Part shown: positions 1-9,539 of the stretch, in pieces | Position numbering within the stretch: the first letter of the stretch is position 1 | How the letters are laid out: every line of letters starts with the position of its first letter | Origin: Alphaproteobacteria bacterium | GTDB taxonomy: Bacteria; Pseudomonadota; Alphaproteobacteria; UBA6615 | Reading direction: 5' to 3' | Length of the DNA: 64,000 nt | Assembly: GCA_021774445.1 (NCBI GenBank) | Contig: JAJFJA010000059.1 | Location: 91,830-155,829, forward strand | Position numbers and translations under genes: made by a program | The notes under the pieces: model-generated | The model's input: only the letters and a program-made list of their open reading frames with translations | The model's database searches: none | Told to the model about the DNA's origin: nothing

Positions 1-705
1 TTGCCGGCCGGCAGCTTCGTCAAGTCGGTCGACGTTCGCTGGCAGGACTGGCCCGAGGACGCGATCATGCAGGGTCATGTCCGCCAAGGCGAACGGACCG
101 TCGAGGACTTCACCGGCTCGGTTGTTCGCCATGGCATTGTTGCCGGCGAGCCGATCGTCGCCTCCAAGCTGGTGCGCTCGGGCGAGCGGGGTTTCTTGGC
201 CGCCGTTCTTACGCCCGGCAATCGCGCCGCCTCCGTCTCGGTGAACGCCGTTTCCGGCAACGCCGGCCTGATCTTTCCAGGCGACCGCGTCGATGTGATC
301 CTCACCCAGCAGCTCGACGTTGATGAGTCCGCGCCCGGCCGTCATACGGTTGGCGAGACCATCCTGCGCGACGCCCGTGTTATCGCCGTCGACCAGCGCG
401 TCCAGGATATCGCCCGGACCGGCGAGGACCAAACCGCACCGGTTGCCAAAACGGTGACGCTCGAGGTGCAACCCCGCGGCGCCGAGACCCTCGCCGTCGC
501 CGCCGAACTCGGTACCTTGACCCTGAGCCTGCGCAGTCTTGCCACCCCTGAAGAAGAGGGCGCCAGCGCGGCGGCACCCAGCCCGACCTACGCCGCTGAC
601 GTTTCCACCGCGTTCAATCGCAAGAGCAGCGACAGCGCCGCCGCTAGCCGCAACGAGATCGTCGTCATGCGCGGCAACGAGACCACCGTCATCGAGTCCA
701 AGTGA
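1..705 (+). CDS. cpaB: Flp pilus assembly protein CpaB (RcpC), 5'-truncated by the window
   Basis: Periplasmic, inner-membrane-anchored component of the Tad/Flp pilus secretion machine, thought to work with the CpaC secretin. The visible 234 residues begin inside the SAF domain (VVRHGIVAGEPIVASKLV, about residues 41-58) and continue through the conserved segment ending in FPGDRVDVIL (about 91-100) and the RcpC/CpaB C-terminal domain. The N-terminal membrane anchor expected in this family (usual length near 260-300) is missing, so the TTG at base 1 is only the window edge. The stop lies 38 bases before cpaC. Its place at the head of a cpaC-D-E-F series makes the call firm. Confidence 0.92.
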   Translation: MPAGSFVKSVDVRWQDWPEDAIMQGHVRQGERTVEDFTGSVVRHGIVAGEPIVASKLVRSGERGFLAAVLTPGNRAASVSVNAVSGNAGLIFPGDRVDVILTQQLDVDESAPGRHTVGETILRDARVIAVDQRVQDIARTGEDQTAPVAKTVTLEVQPRGAETLAVAAELGTLTLSLRSLATPEEEGASAAAPSPTYAADVSTAFNRKSSDSAAASRNEIVVMRGNETTVIESK

Positions 706-743
706 GCCGCCCTCATCTCGGCCGAGCCAACGGAGACCGTGTC

Positions 744-2138
744 ATGCTGAAGAAATACCTGATCATCCTCGCGACCGCGGCAACCGTCGTCTTTGCCACG
801 GCTGCTCCGACCTCGGCGCAACAGTCGGTCCCCACGACGGACACCCTGCAGATTGAGGTCAAGAAGGGCCAGCTGGTCCGTCTGCCGGCTCCCGCCAGCA
901 GCGTCTTCGTGGCCAATCCGGAGATCGCCGACGTTCAGGTGGCGTCCCCCACCAGTGTTTTCGTACTCGGGCTGACGGCCGGCAACACGACTCTGTACGC
1001 CCTCGGCGACAACGATCTGGTCGTCCTCTCCACCGAGGTCCAGGTCGGCCAGTCCCTCACCGAGATCCAGGAGTTGATCGGCGGCGAATATCCCGATGCG
1101 CGGATTCGCCTCCTTTCAACGCCGGCCGGCGTCGTCGTCACCGGTCGCGTCGAGTCCGGTTCCGCCGCCGAGGGTATCGTTACCCTTACCCGCCAATTCC
1201 TTGGCGAGAACGACCAAGTCGTCAATCGGCTCTCCGTGACCGCTCCGACCCAGGTCAACCTGCGGGTCCGCGTCGCCGAGATGTCGCGCCAGGTAACCAA
1301 GGAGCTCGGCGTCAACTTCTCCGGCCTCGGCCAGGTTGGCAATTTCTCCCTCACCGCCCTGACCGGCCGCCAGCTCCTTAGCAGCGCCGGCTCTTTCCTC
1401 GGCACCCCATCGCCCGACCTGTTCGGCTCCTTCGGTGGCCGCTTCAACTCCAACGACATCGACGTGACTTCGCTAGTCGACGCCCTGGAGCAAGAGGGCT
1501 TGGTCACCACCCTGGCAGAGCCCAACCTCACCGCGCTGTCCGGCGAGACCGCCTCCTTCCTGGCCGGCGGTGAGTTCCCGATCCCGGTCGCCCAGAGCGA
1601 CGACAACATCACCATCGAGTTCAAGCAGTTCGGTGTTGCCATCGATTTCTCCCCGACCGTGTTGTCGCCGGAGCGCATCAGCATGCGCGTCCGTCCCGAG
1701 GTCAGCGAGCTGACCGATGAGGGCGCCATTCAAATCGGCGACATCCGCATCCCGGCTTTGAGCGTCCGGCGCGCCGAGACCACCGTCGAGTTGGGTAGCG
1801 GCCAGAGCTTCGCCATCGCCGGCTTGCTGCAGAACAACACCAAGACCACCGTCTCCCAGCTTCCGGGTCTAGGCAGCCTGCCGATTCTCGGTCGCCTGTT
1901 CCGCTCCGATCGCTTCCAACGTGACGAGACCGAGCTGGTGATCATCGTTACGCCTTATCTCGTCCAGCCCAGCAGCACCAGTGACCTGCCGACCCCCCTC
2001 GACGGCTTCCGCCCCGCCAGCGATATCGAGCGGATCTTCTCCGGCAAGCTCGCCAAGGAAGGCAAGCAGGCCGGCCCTGCTGGTGCCGTCGGTGTCAATG
2101 GTGTCCGCCTGCTCGGCGATGCCGGATTCACATTCTGA
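744..2138 (+). CDS. cpaC: Type II/IV secretin family protein CpaC (RcpA), Flp pilus outer-membrane channel
   Basis: Forms the outer-membrane secretin pore through which the Flp pilus leaves the cell. It has 464 residues. A Sec signal peptide (MLKKYLIILATAATVVFATA) ends near an Ala-X-Ala before QQS. It is followed by the pilus-secretin N-terminal domain (about 30-100), a BON-like domain (about 105-165) and the secretin domain (about 230-410). The secretin signature VSQLPGLGSLPILGRLF is present. The ATG at 744 was chosen over an in-frame GTG-type start at 702 because it begins exactly at the signal peptide. cpaD follows within a few bases. Confidence 0.95.
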   Translation: MLKKYLIILATAATVVFATAAPTSAQQSVPTTDTLQIEVKKGQLVRLPAPASSVFVANPEIADVQVASPTSVFVLGLTAGNTTLYALGDNDLVVLSTEVQVGQSLTEIQELIGGEYPDARIRLLSTPAGVVVTGRVESGSAAEGIVTLTRQFLGENDQVVNRLSVTAPTQVNLRVRVAEMSRQVTKELGVNFSGLGQVGNFSLTALTGRQLLSSAGSFLGTPSPDLFGSFGGRFNSNDIDVTSLVDALEQEGLVTTLAEPNLTALSGETASFLAGGEFPIPVAQSDDNITIEFKQFGVAIDFSPTVLSPERISMRVRPEVSELTDEGAIQIGDIRIPALSVRRAETTVELGSGQSFAIAGLLQNNTKTTVSQLPGLGSLPILGRLFRSDRFQRDETELVIIVTPYLVQPSSTSDLPTPLDGFRPASDIERIFSGKLAKEGKQAGPAGAVGVNGVRLLGDAGFTF

Positions 2139-2152
2139 AAATGAGGTGCGCC

Positions 2153-2809
2153 ATGAAACGCCGTAACCAAGACCTGACCAAGTCATCCCGCGTGCCCCAA
2201 ATCCTGTTCGCCGCCGCGGCCTTAACCCTCGCAGCCTGCCAGCCGACCTTGACCGAATGGACCGCGTCGGAGTCGCCCAAGACCATCGACGTCCAACGCC
2301 TGTCGGGTTCCCTCAACTTGGCCGTCGCCGGAGCCGCCCTGACCGCGGACCAGGCGGGCCAAATAGACGGCTTCCTCAGCCGCCAGGGCAACCTGTTCAA
2401 CCTGCGCGTCACCTTGGCCTCCCGTGACGGCCAAGCCGACAACCTCGGTGCCGTCGAGCAGTTCCTGATCGGTCGCGGCGTGCGGCCCAGCCACATTACC
2501 CGTGGCACCATGCCCCTGTCAGGCGCGGGCAATGTCGAAATCGTTGCCGAACACTATGTGTCCGCACCGCCGAGCTGCCCGGACTGGACACACGCCAACA
2601 TCCTTGACGGCACGAACAGCAATTCCAGCAACTTCGGCTGCGCCACCGCCAGCAATCTGGCGCGCATGGTCGCCGATCCGCGCGACTTGGTCGTTGGTCG
2701 CTCTTTGGCACCGGCCTCCGGCGCCGCCGCGGCCGCCGCCGTCGGCCGCTACAACGCCGATGAAGTCAAGGAGCTGCCGCTCCATCAATTCAGCAGCACC
2801 ACGGATTAG
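2153..2809 (+). CDS. cpaD: Flp pilus assembly lipoprotein CpaD
   Basis: Outer-membrane lipoprotein, proposed in the Tad system to act as a pilotin or stabiliser for the CpaC secretin. The product is about 218 residues from the ATG at 2153; an alternative ATG at 2141 adds four residues. The signal sequence ends in a lipobox (ALTLAAC, Cys about residue 27). The CpaD-type core includes SCPDWTH and NFGCATASNLARMVADPRDLVVGR, the conserved hallmark of the family. The stop codon overlaps the AGGAGG ribosome-binding site of cpaE, so translation is likely coupled. Confidence 0.92.
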   Translation: MKRRNQDLTKSSRVPQILFAAAALTLAACQPTLTEWTASESPKTIDVQRLSGSLNLAVAGAALTADQAGQIDGFLSRQGNLFNLRVTLASRDGQADNLGAVEQFLIGRGVRPSHITRGTMPLSGAGNVEIVAEHYVSAPPSCPDWTHANILDGTNSNSSNFGCATASNLARMVADPRDLVVGRSLAPASGAAAAAAVGRYNADEVKELPLHQFSSTTD

Positions 2810-2820
2810 GAGGGGCCAAC

Positions 2821-4023
2821 ATGTCACTCACAAAAGATACGGCAAAGATGGGCGATCGTGCGGCGGAAGCTGCGGTCTTCCTGTCTGACGGCGCCAGCGA
2901 AGAAATCGTCCGCGGCGTTCTCGGTGAGCTGATGCTCACCAACAATGTCGTCCGCCGCGCTGACGTCAAGGCCGCCACCCAGTTCGTGACCGACAACCCG
3001 TCGCCCCAGCTGCTTATCGTCGATGTCTCCGGGTCGGACCTGCCGCTGTCCGATATCCAGAACTTGGCCAAGCATTGCGAGCCGCGCGTTCGCGTCATCG
3101 TTGTCGGCGACAAGAACGACGTCGGCCTGTTCCGCGATCTCATCACCCTTGGCGTCAGCGACTATGTCGTCAAGCCGGTCACCCATGACCTGATGCATCG
3201 CGCCCTGAGCAAGGCATTGGGCCGCGAGTCATACGCCCGCTCCGGCGAACGTGCCGGCAAGTTGATTGCCGTCGTCGGCGCCCATGGTGGTGTCGGCACC
3301 AGCACGGTAGCGGCCAATATCGGCTGGCTGCTTTCCAAGCGGGAGGGCCGGCGCGTCGCCCTGGTCGACATGGATCTGCATTTCGGTGCCCTTGGTCTGA
3401 TGCTCGACGTCAAGCCGTCACGCGGCCTTCGCGAAGCCTTCGAGAACGCCGACCGTATTGACGAATTGTTCGTCGAACGCCTCATGGCGACCCACTCCGA
3501 GCGCCTTTCCGTGGTCTGCGGCAGCGAGTCCCTGGACGAGGTCGTGCGCTACAACACGGAAGCCACGGCCAGCCTGCTGGAAGTCCTGCAGCGTCGTTCC
3601 CACTATGTCGTCGTCGACCTGCCGCGCCGCCCCGATCCCGCTTTTCATGCCGTTCTCAAGCGCGCGGACACCCGCATCATTGTTGCCGACCAGAGCCTGG
3701 TCTCGGCCCGCGACGCCCTGCATCTGTTGCGCCCCATCGACGGCGCCGATCCCGAGCAGCGCACCATGCTCGTCGTTAACCACCGCGCCCCGGCCTCGAA
3801 GGGCGACGTCGCCATCGAGGATCTCGAGCGCACCCTGGAACGCAAGGTCGACCACATCCTGCCCTTTGGTCGCAGCGGTGTTGCCGCTGCCAGCAACCTC
3901 GGTGACGTCGCCGCCGCCGCCCGCGGGCCGGTGACCAACGCCATGGCGGCGATCGCCGCCGACCTCTCGGGCGGTGCCGCCGACACGACCCCGGCGTGGA
4001 AGAAATTGTTGCGGAGCGCATAG
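2821..4023 (+). CDS. cpaE: Pilus assembly ATPase CpaE (TadZ), MinD/ParA-like
   Basis: Cytoplasmic localisation factor that places the Tad secretion machine, often at a pole. It has 400 residues. An atypical receiver-like domain (about 10-125) contains LLIVDVSGSDLP but lacks a full phospho-acceptor pocket as far as can be seen. A MinD/ParA-type ATPase domain (about 145-390) follows, with the deviant Walker A VVGAHGGVGTSTVAANIG and the ALVDMDLHFGALGLMLD switch segment. It begins after a strong AGGAGG ribosome-binding site and is 3 bases from cpaF. Confidence 0.94.
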   Translation: MSLTKDTAKMGDRAAEAAVFLSDGASEEIVRGVLGELMLTNNVVRRADVKAATQFVTDNPSPQLLIVDVSGSDLPLSDIQNLAKHCEPRVRVIVVGDKNDVGLFRDLITLGVSDYVVKPVTHDLMHRALSKALGRESYARSGERAGKLIAVVGAHGGVGTSTVAANIGWLLSKREGRRVALVDMDLHFGALGLMLDVKPSRGLREAFENADRIDELFVERLMATHSERLSVVCGSESLDEVVRYNTEATASLLEVLQRRSHYVVVDLPRRPDPAFHAVLKRADTRIIVADQSLVSARDALHLLRPIDGADPEQRTMLVVNHRAPASKGDVAIEDLERTLERKVDHILPFGRSGVAAASNLGDVAAAARGPVTNAMAAIAADLSGGAADTTPAWKKLLRSA

Positions 4024-4026
4024 ATC

Positions 4027-5535
4027 ATGTTCGGACGCAAAGCTGAAGTCACCGAGACCGAAATGCCGCTGCCGGTCGTCACGGCCGCAGCCGAGCCACA
4101 GGTCGCCGAAGTGCCCCAGGTCACCGAAGTGCCCCAGGTCACCGCCGTCGCGCCGGTCGTCGTTGCCGAGCCGCAAGCTAAGCAGCCGGAACCGACGCCG
4201 CTACCCCAACCGGCACAGGCTGAAAAACCGCGCCGCGAAGCCCTGCGTAAAGAACCGCCGCCGCGACGCAATAACGCCATGGCCGAAACCATTCGCCAGG
4301 CCCTGCTGCGTCGCATCGACCCTGCGGCCGCGGTCAAGATGTCGCGCAAGCGCCTGTTGCGCGAGGTCGAACGGCTGGTCGGCGAGATCGCCAATGAAGA
4401 GCGGCTTCAGCTCAATCAGCGTGAGCAGACGGCCATGGCCTCCGAGCTGCTTGACGACATGATGGGTTTCGGACCGCTGCAACCCCTGCTCGCCGATCCA
4501 AGCGTCTCCGACATCCTGGTCAACGGGCCGGACCAGGTCTTCATCGAGGCCGCCGGACGCCTGCGGCTATCCGAGTGCCAGTTCCGTGACAATGCCCACG
4601 TCCTCAACATCGCCCAACGCATCGCCGCCATGGTCGGTCGCCGCGTCGACGAGTCGAGCCCCATGGTCGACGCCCGGCTCGAGGACGGTAGCCGCGTCAA
4701 CATCATTTTGCCGCCCTTGTCGTTGCAGGGTCCGTGCATCTCCATTCGTAAGTTCAACAACAAAAGTAAAACCCTCGACGCCATGGCTGAGACCGGCAGC
4801 TTATCTTCGAAGATGGCTCGGGTTTTGGCCATCGCCGCTGCCTGCCGGCTCAACGTCCTGGTCTCGGGCGGCACCGGTGCCGGCAAGACCACTTTGATGA
4901 ATGCCCTTTCGCACATGATCGGCGGCGACGAACGCATCGTCACCATCGAGGACGCCGCCGAACTGCAGCTCCAACAGCCCCATGTCGTCAGCTTGGAGAC
5001 CCGGCCCGCCAACATCGAAGGTCAAGGCCTGATCACTCAGCGCGATCTGGTGCGCAACTCACTGCGTATGCGCCCCGATCGCATCATCATCGGTGAGGTC
5101 CGCGGCAGCGAGTGTTTCGACATGCTTCAGGCCATGAACACCGGTCATGACGGCTCCATGTCGACGATCCATGCCAACAACCCGCGCGACGCCTTGGTCC
5201 GGCTTGAGAACATGGTGTTGATGGGTGCCGCCAACATGCCGGCACGCGCCATTCGCACCCAAATCGTCAGCGCCATCGACTTGGTCATCCAAATACAGCG
5301 CATGCGCGACGGTTGCCGCCGCATCGTTCAAATCAGCGAGGTCGTGGGCATGGAGGGCGACGTCGTCACCACCCAGGACCTCTTCAACTACGAGTTCGAG
5401 GGCGAGAACCCGGACGGCTCGCTCCGCGGCACCTTCCGCTGCGCCGCCATCCGTCCCCGTTTCATCAACCGGGCGACATATTTCGGCCTCGAGAGCGCAC
5501 TGATGGAGGCGATGTCATGCAAGCCTTCGGCCTAA
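4027..5535 (+). CDS. cpaF: Type IV/II secretion ATPase CpaF (TadA)
   Basis: Hexameric cytoplasmic ATPase that powers Flp pilus assembly and retraction. It has 502 residues. The first 85 or so are low-complexity Pro/Val/Glu/Ala with short repeats (EVPQVTEVPQVT). The core has Walker A GGTGAGKTT (about 280), an Asp box IEDAAELQLQ, Walker B RIIIGEVRG and a His box GHDGSMSTIHANN. The last 19 bases overlap tadB, indicating coupled translation. Confidence 0.96.
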   Translation: MFGRKAEVTETEMPLPVVTAAAEPQVAEVPQVTEVPQVTAVAPVVVAEPQAKQPEPTPLPQPAQAEKPRREALRKEPPPRRNNAMAETIRQALLRRIDPAAAVKMSRKRLLREVERLVGEIANEERLQLNQREQTAMASELLDDMMGFGPLQPLLADPSVSDILVNGPDQVFIEAAGRLRLSECQFRDNAHVLNIAQRIAAMVGRRVDESSPMVDARLEDGSRVNIILPPLSLQGPCISIRKFNNKSKTLDAMAETGSLSSKMARVLAIAAACRLNVLVSGGTGAGKTTLMNALSHMIGGDERIVTIEDAAELQLQQPHVVSLETRPANIEGQGLITQRDLVRNSLRMRPDRIIIGEVRGSECFDMLQAMNTGHDGSMSTIHANNPRDALVRLENMVLMGAANMPARAIRTQIVSAIDLVIQIQRMRDGCRRIVQISEVVGMEGDVVTTQDLFNYEFEGENPDGSLRGTFRCAAIRPRFINRATYFGLESALMEAMSCKPSA

Positions 5536-6497
5536 ACGGCATGCTGCAGGATCCCCTCGTTATGGTATTCGCCGTCGCCGCGATCGCGATCCTCGTTGGC
5601 GGGTTCTTGCTAACCGGCGGCAAAGGCAATCAGCAAGCCCGCATGCGCGCCCGCATGCAGGCCCTGGCAGCCGGCAGTATCGGCGCCTTGGACCTCGAGG
5701 CCGTCAACGAACAAGCGACCGAGTTACTCCGCAAGCAACCGGTGAGCAACAAATCGCTCCTGCAGAACAAGCTCGCCCAAGCCGGCGGTGCCAAGGTCGT
5801 GCCGTTGATGATCCTGACGGGAATTTGCAGCGCGACCTTGGTCGTCGGCATCGCGACCTTCGCCATCAGCCCGCCCTGGTTCTTCAACCTGGTCATCGGC
5901 GGCGGCGGCTTCCTGGTCGGCGCGGTCACCATGCTCAGGCGCCGGGTCGCCAATCGCCAACGGGCGTTCCTCAATGGTTTCCCCGACGCGATTGATCTGA
6001 TCGTGCGCGCCGTCCGCGCCGGTATCCCTGTCAACGAAACCCTATCCCTGGTCGCCGCTGAAGCCGCGCCGCCGGTCTGCGACGAGTTCCGCGCCATCGT
6101 CGAAGACATCGCGATCGGCGTCGACCTGCAGGATGCTTGCATCAATGCGACGCGCCGCATCGGCGTCCCCGATTTCAATTTCTTTGTCGTCAGCTTGATG
6201 CTGCAGCGCGAAACCGGCGGCCATTTGGCCGAGACCCTGGACAATCTCAGCACCGTGGTTCGCCGCCGTAAGGAGATGCGCCTAAAGATCAAGGCGCTGA
6301 CCTCGGAAGGCCGCATATCCGCCAAGATCCTTAGCGGCATGCCGGTTTTGACCATCGCCGCGATCGCCGCCATGCAACCCGACTACATGTTGCCGCTGAT
6401 TGAGGATCCGACCGGCCGCCTCATGGTCACCGGCGCCAGCCTAAGCATCGCCTTCGGCGTCTTCCTGACCTACCGCATGACGAGGATCTCGGTATGA
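5517..6497 (+). CDS. tadB: Type II secretion F-family inner-membrane protein TadB
   Basis: Inner-membrane platform protein of the Flp pilus machine; pairs with TadC and couples to the CpaF ATPase. It has 326 residues from an ATG inside the 3' end of cpaF. A hydrophobic segment near residues 13-34, two more at about 95-140, the T2SF domain (around VNETLSLVAAEAAPPVCDEF, about 175-195) and a C-terminal membrane helix are visible. The longer reading frame upstream is only antiparallel coding in cpaF; the internal ATG gives the usual family length. Its end overlaps tadC by 4 bases. Confidence 0.93.
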   Translation: MQAFGLNGMLQDPLVMVFAVAAIAILVGGFLLTGGKGNQQARMRARMQALAAGSIGALDLEAVNEQATELLRKQPVSNKSLLQNKLAQAGGAKVVPLMILTGICSATLVVGIATFAISPPWFFNLVIGGGGFLVGAVTMLRRRVANRQRAFLNGFPDAIDLIVRAVRAGIPVNETLSLVAAEAAPPVCDEFRAIVEDIAIGVDLQDACINATRRIGVPDFNFFVVSLMLQRETGGHLAETLDNLSTVVRRRKEMRLKIKALTSEGRISAKILSGMPVLTIAAIAAMQPDYMLPLIEDPTGRLMVTGASLSIAFGVFLTYRMTRISV

Positions 6498-7486
6498 ACC
6501 CGTTGCTCTCCCAGCTCACCGGCGACACGTTGTTCACCGGCCCCCTCATGTTGGGCTTGGCGGTCGTTCTCCTGGGCTGTCTCGCCATTGCCTTCCGCCC
6601 GCGCTGGAAAGATCGTCTCGAAGCCAGGCTCAAGGGCCTCCATACCACGAGCTACAACGACCTTGCGGTTTCTGCCACCGACCTTCAGGCGGACACCGAA
6701 GAAGAACAGGCCACCTTCAGCCAGCGGGTTCTCCATCGGGTCGCCGAGGCCATCGCCCCATTGCCGTTGATTGGCAAGAAAGAGCAAGCCAAGGTCGAGC
6801 AACATCTCGCCCGCGCCGGTCTGCGCAGTCATCTCGGCGTACCCCTTTTCATGCTCGCCAAAGCCAGCAGCGGCGCCCTGGTGGCGCTGGCGGTCGTCGG
6901 CTATTTCCTTATTCAACCGCACCCGGACATGGCCTTCGTGCTCAAGGCGATCATTGCCGCCGGCGGTTTCGTTTTCGGCGGTCTGCTGCCTGAGTTCATT
7001 CTCAAGAAAATCGGCTTTGCCCGCCGTCAGCGTATCGCCATCGCCCTGCCCGACGCCATGGACCTCCTGGTCATCTGCGCCGAAGCCGGCCTCAGCCTTG
7101 AAGTGGCCATGGACCGTGTGCGCAACGAGATGAAACTCTCGGCACCGGACCTCAGCATCGAGTTGTCCGTCACCGTCGCCGAGCTCCAGCTCTTGTCCGA
7201 TCGCCACCGCGCCTTGGCGAACCTGGCCTATCGCACCGACTTGGAGGCCCTGCGCGGCGTCGTCACCACGCTCGTGCAGGCCCAGAGGTTTGGCACGCCG
7301 CTATCGCAGTCCTTGCGGGTTCTCGGCAAGGAGATGCGAACCGCGCGCATGCTGGCGGTTGAAGAGAAGGCCGCGCGCCTGCCGGCTCTCATCAGCATGC
7401 CGTTGGTCGGTTTCATCCTCCCCGCCATCTTCGTCATCGTTGGCGGCCCCGCATTCCTCCAGATCGCCCAGATCCTCGGTAACTGA
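6494..7486 (+). CDS. tadC: Type II secretion F-family inner-membrane protein TadC
   Basis: Second integral membrane platform protein of the Tad machine. It has 330 residues with an N-terminal helix (about 15-35), a central pair of helices (about 120-170), a T2SF domain beginning near ALPDAMDLLVICAEAGLSLE, and a C-terminal hydrophobic segment (LPALISMPLVGFILPAIFVI). ATGA-type overlap with tadB indicates translational coupling. A 73-base gap follows before tadD, the widest spacing in the operon. Confidence 0.93.
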   Translation: MNPLLSQLTGDTLFTGPLMLGLAVVLLGCLAIAFRPRWKDRLEARLKGLHTTSYNDLAVSATDLQADTEEEQATFSQRVLHRVAEAIAPLPLIGKKEQAKVEQHLARAGLRSHLGVPLFMLAKASSGALVALAVVGYFLIQPHPDMAFVLKAIIAAGGFVFGGLLPEFILKKIGFARRQRIAIALPDAMDLLVICAEAGLSLEVAMDRVRNEMKLSAPDLSIELSVTVAELQLLSDRHRALANLAYRTDLEALRGVVTTLVQAQRFGTPLSQSLRVLGKEMRTARMLAVEEKAARLPALISMPLVGFILPAIFVIVGGPAFLQIAQILGN

Positions 7487-7559
7487 GGGCATGTCCATGC
7501 GCCAAGTAGGCCAGTTCTTCCCAGGTAAAGCTCGCATCTCGCACAAAGGGAGCCGCGTC

Positions 7560-8387
7560 ATGACCACCAGCACCAACCGATTTTCCCGTTTTGCCGGTAT
7601 CGCCGTTATGGCCCTGACTCTCGGCGCTTGTGTCGCTACCGGGCAGCCCGAAGGCGAGTTGCAGATAACCGCGAATCCCGAGGCCACCCAGGTCGCGCCG
7701 GGCACCGATGTTCAGTTGGCGACGGCCGCTCGCGCCGGCGGCGACTACGCCACGGCGATCCGCATGCTGCGCCGCCATATCGCCTCCGATCCCATGGTGG
7801 TCGGGCCCTATCTTGAGCTCGGTGAGACCTTGCACGAGGCCGGCGCCTACGACGAGGCTGTCGAAGTCTTTCAGCGCGCCAAGGGCATGTCGTTCAAGAA
7901 CGTCTCCGCGCTGACCGGTCTGGGCCGCGCCCAACTTGCTCTCCGTCGCGCCGCCGAGGCTGTTGCCGAGTTCGACCTTGCCCTATCCGTCGCCCCCGAC
8001 GATGTGCTGGCCCTCAACGGCCGCGGCGTCGGCCTCGACATGCTGGGACGCCATGACGAGGCCCAGCGCGCCTATCGTACCGTCCTCGCGTTGCAGCCGA
8101 GCAACCACCTGGTCGAGAACAATCTCGCCCTCTCCTTGCTGTTGAGCGAGCACTACAACGAGGCCGTCGACATACTCGAGCGGCTGTCCTTCACCCCGAA
8201 GGCCACCAAGCAGATGCGCCAGAATCTGGCCCTTGCCTATGGCCTGCGCGGTGACACCGATACCGCGGCCCAAGTCGCCGCACTCGATCTCGATCCCGAG
8301 ATGGTCGAGAACAACCTGCGCTATTTCGAGATCATCCGCGGCCATAGCCAGCCCAAGCTGCGCACGGCCCCCCTCGTCAGCCGCTGA
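7560..8387 (+). CDS. tadD: TadD-like TPR lipoprotein of the Flp pilus locus
   Basis: TPR lipoprotein expected to support outer-membrane steps of Tad pilus assembly. It has 275 residues from the ATG at 7560, which sits behind AAAGGGAG. The signal sequence ends in a lipobox (MALTLGAC, Cys about 23). At least four TPR-type repeats cover about residues 55-220. An in-frame start 70 bases earlier would precede the signal peptide with unrelated sequence, so it was rejected. Confidence 0.9.
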   Translation: MTTSTNRFSRFAGIAVMALTLGACVATGQPEGELQITANPEATQVAPGTDVQLATAARAGGDYATAIRMLRRHIASDPMVVGPYLELGETLHEAGAYDEAVEVFQRAKGMSFKNVSALTGLGRAQLALRRAAEAVAEFDLALSVAPDDVLALNGRGVGLDMLGRHDEAQRAYRTVLALQPSNHLVENNLALSLLLSEHYNEAVDILERLSFTPKATKQMRQNLALAYGLRGDTDTAAQVAALDLDPEMVENNLRYFEIIRGHSQPKLRTAPLVSR

Positions 8388-8400
8388 TCGGGAGGCCCCA

Positions 8401-8910
8401 ATGGCATTCGGATACCTCAAAGGCCTGGTCCGGACGCTGCACCGCGTCCGCACCGACCAAAACGGCACCACGTTGGTCGAGTTCGGCATGCTCGCGCCGG
8501 TCATTTTCATGGCCACCATCGGCCTGTTCGAGGCCACCATGATGGTTTCCGTGAAGACCCTGCTCGATGCCGGCACCCGCGAGGCGTCGCGCTTCGGCAT
8601 CACCGGTGAGGTCATTAGCGGCGAGACCCGTGAACAGACCATCCACGACATCGTCGCCGAACACGCCGGTGCCCTGGTTCCAGGGAGCGCGATCACCGTT
8701 TCCACGAAGTCCTACGAAACCTACCACCAGCTAACCAGCGATCCCGACAGCGGCATACCCGGGCCCGGCGAAGGCAGCGATGTGGTGGTCTATTCCGTGT
8801 CTTATCAGCAACCGCTGATGACGCCCTATCTGGAGACCATCCTCGGCATCGACCGCATCCCCCAGACCGCGCGCGTGATCGTCCAAAACGAACCCTTCGA
8901 GGTGGAGTGA
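8401..8910 (+). CDS. tadE: TadE-family minor pseudopilin
   Basis: Small membrane-anchored pseudopilin of the Flp pilus locus; family members are cleaved by a dedicated prepilin peptidase. It has 169 residues. A short basic cytoplasmic leader is followed by NGTTLVEFGMLAPVIFMAT, the TadE motif with the characteristic Glu five residues after the presumed cleavage point and a hydrophobic helix (about 20-48). A periplasmic domain follows. It starts after GGGAGGCCCCA and overlaps the next gene by one base (TGATG). Confidence 0.9.
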   Translation: MAFGYLKGLVRTLHRVRTDQNGTTLVEFGMLAPVIFMATIGLFEATMMVSVKTLLDAGTREASRFGITGEVISGETREQTIHDIVAEHAGALVPGSAITVSTKSYETYHQLTSDPDSGIPGPGEGSDVVVYSVSYQQPLMTPYLETILGIDRIPQTARVIVQNEPFEVE

Positions 8911-9539
8911 TGTTTAGCCTTCGCAAATCGGCACCGCAGGCACGCCGGCTGGCGGCCAACGAGCATGGCAGCGCCAGCATCGAATTGGCGGTCCTCGCGC
9001 CGGTCCTCATGCTGCTGCTGCTCGGCACCGTGGATATCGTCAATTACACCCTCGCCTCCAACCGCGTCGGCCGCATCGCCGCCCAAACCGCCGACGCCGT
9101 AACCCGGCAGCGCGAGCTGTTCGATCTGGTGCAGCCCGAAGACTATTCCGGCAATTATTCGAACGCCATCGGGGTCTTTTTCGACGCCGCCAACGAGATC
9201 GCCGAACCCATACAGTTGCCCGAAGGCGGCCGCGTTATCCTTACTTCGGTTGCCAATGTTGATGGCACCGGTCCGCGCATCACCTGGCAGCGCACCCGGA
9301 ACGATTATCAGTTGGACGCGAGCAGCACCCTGGGCGCCGAGGGCGATCTCGCCGCCATGCCCAAGGATTTCATCCTGCGCCTCAATGAGAACGCGATCGT
9401 CGCCGAGGTCTATTACGAATTCCGGCCACTGACCATGGTCGCCCCATTTCTCGTCGGCGCGCCGGACAGCATCGTCCGCGTCCAGCGCTTGGCAATATTC
9501 CGGCCGCGCTTTGGTTCCCTCGCCGCTTTCGCCCCATGA
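8910..9539 (+). CDS. tadF: TadE/TadF-like pseudopilin
   Basis: Second TadE-domain pseudopilin of the Tad locus. It has 209 residues. ANEHGSASIELAVLAPVL carries the pseudopilin motif with Glu and the following hydrophobic helix (about 20-45). The ATG at 8910 overlaps the preceding TGA, behind GGTGGAG. A GTG at 8907 is also in frame but less likely. Naming as TadF rests on position; the sequence shows only the TadE-like domain. Confidence 0.85.
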   Translation: MFSLRKSAPQARRLAANEHGSASIELAVLAPVLMLLLLGTVDIVNYTLASNRVGRIAAQTADAVTRQRELFDLVQPEDYSGNYSNAIGVFFDAANEIAEPIQLPEGGRVILTSVANVDGTGPRITWQRTRNDYQLDASSTLGAEGDLAAMPKDFILRLNENAIVAEVYYEFRPLTMVAPFLVGAPDSIVRVQRLAIFRPRFGSLAAFAP

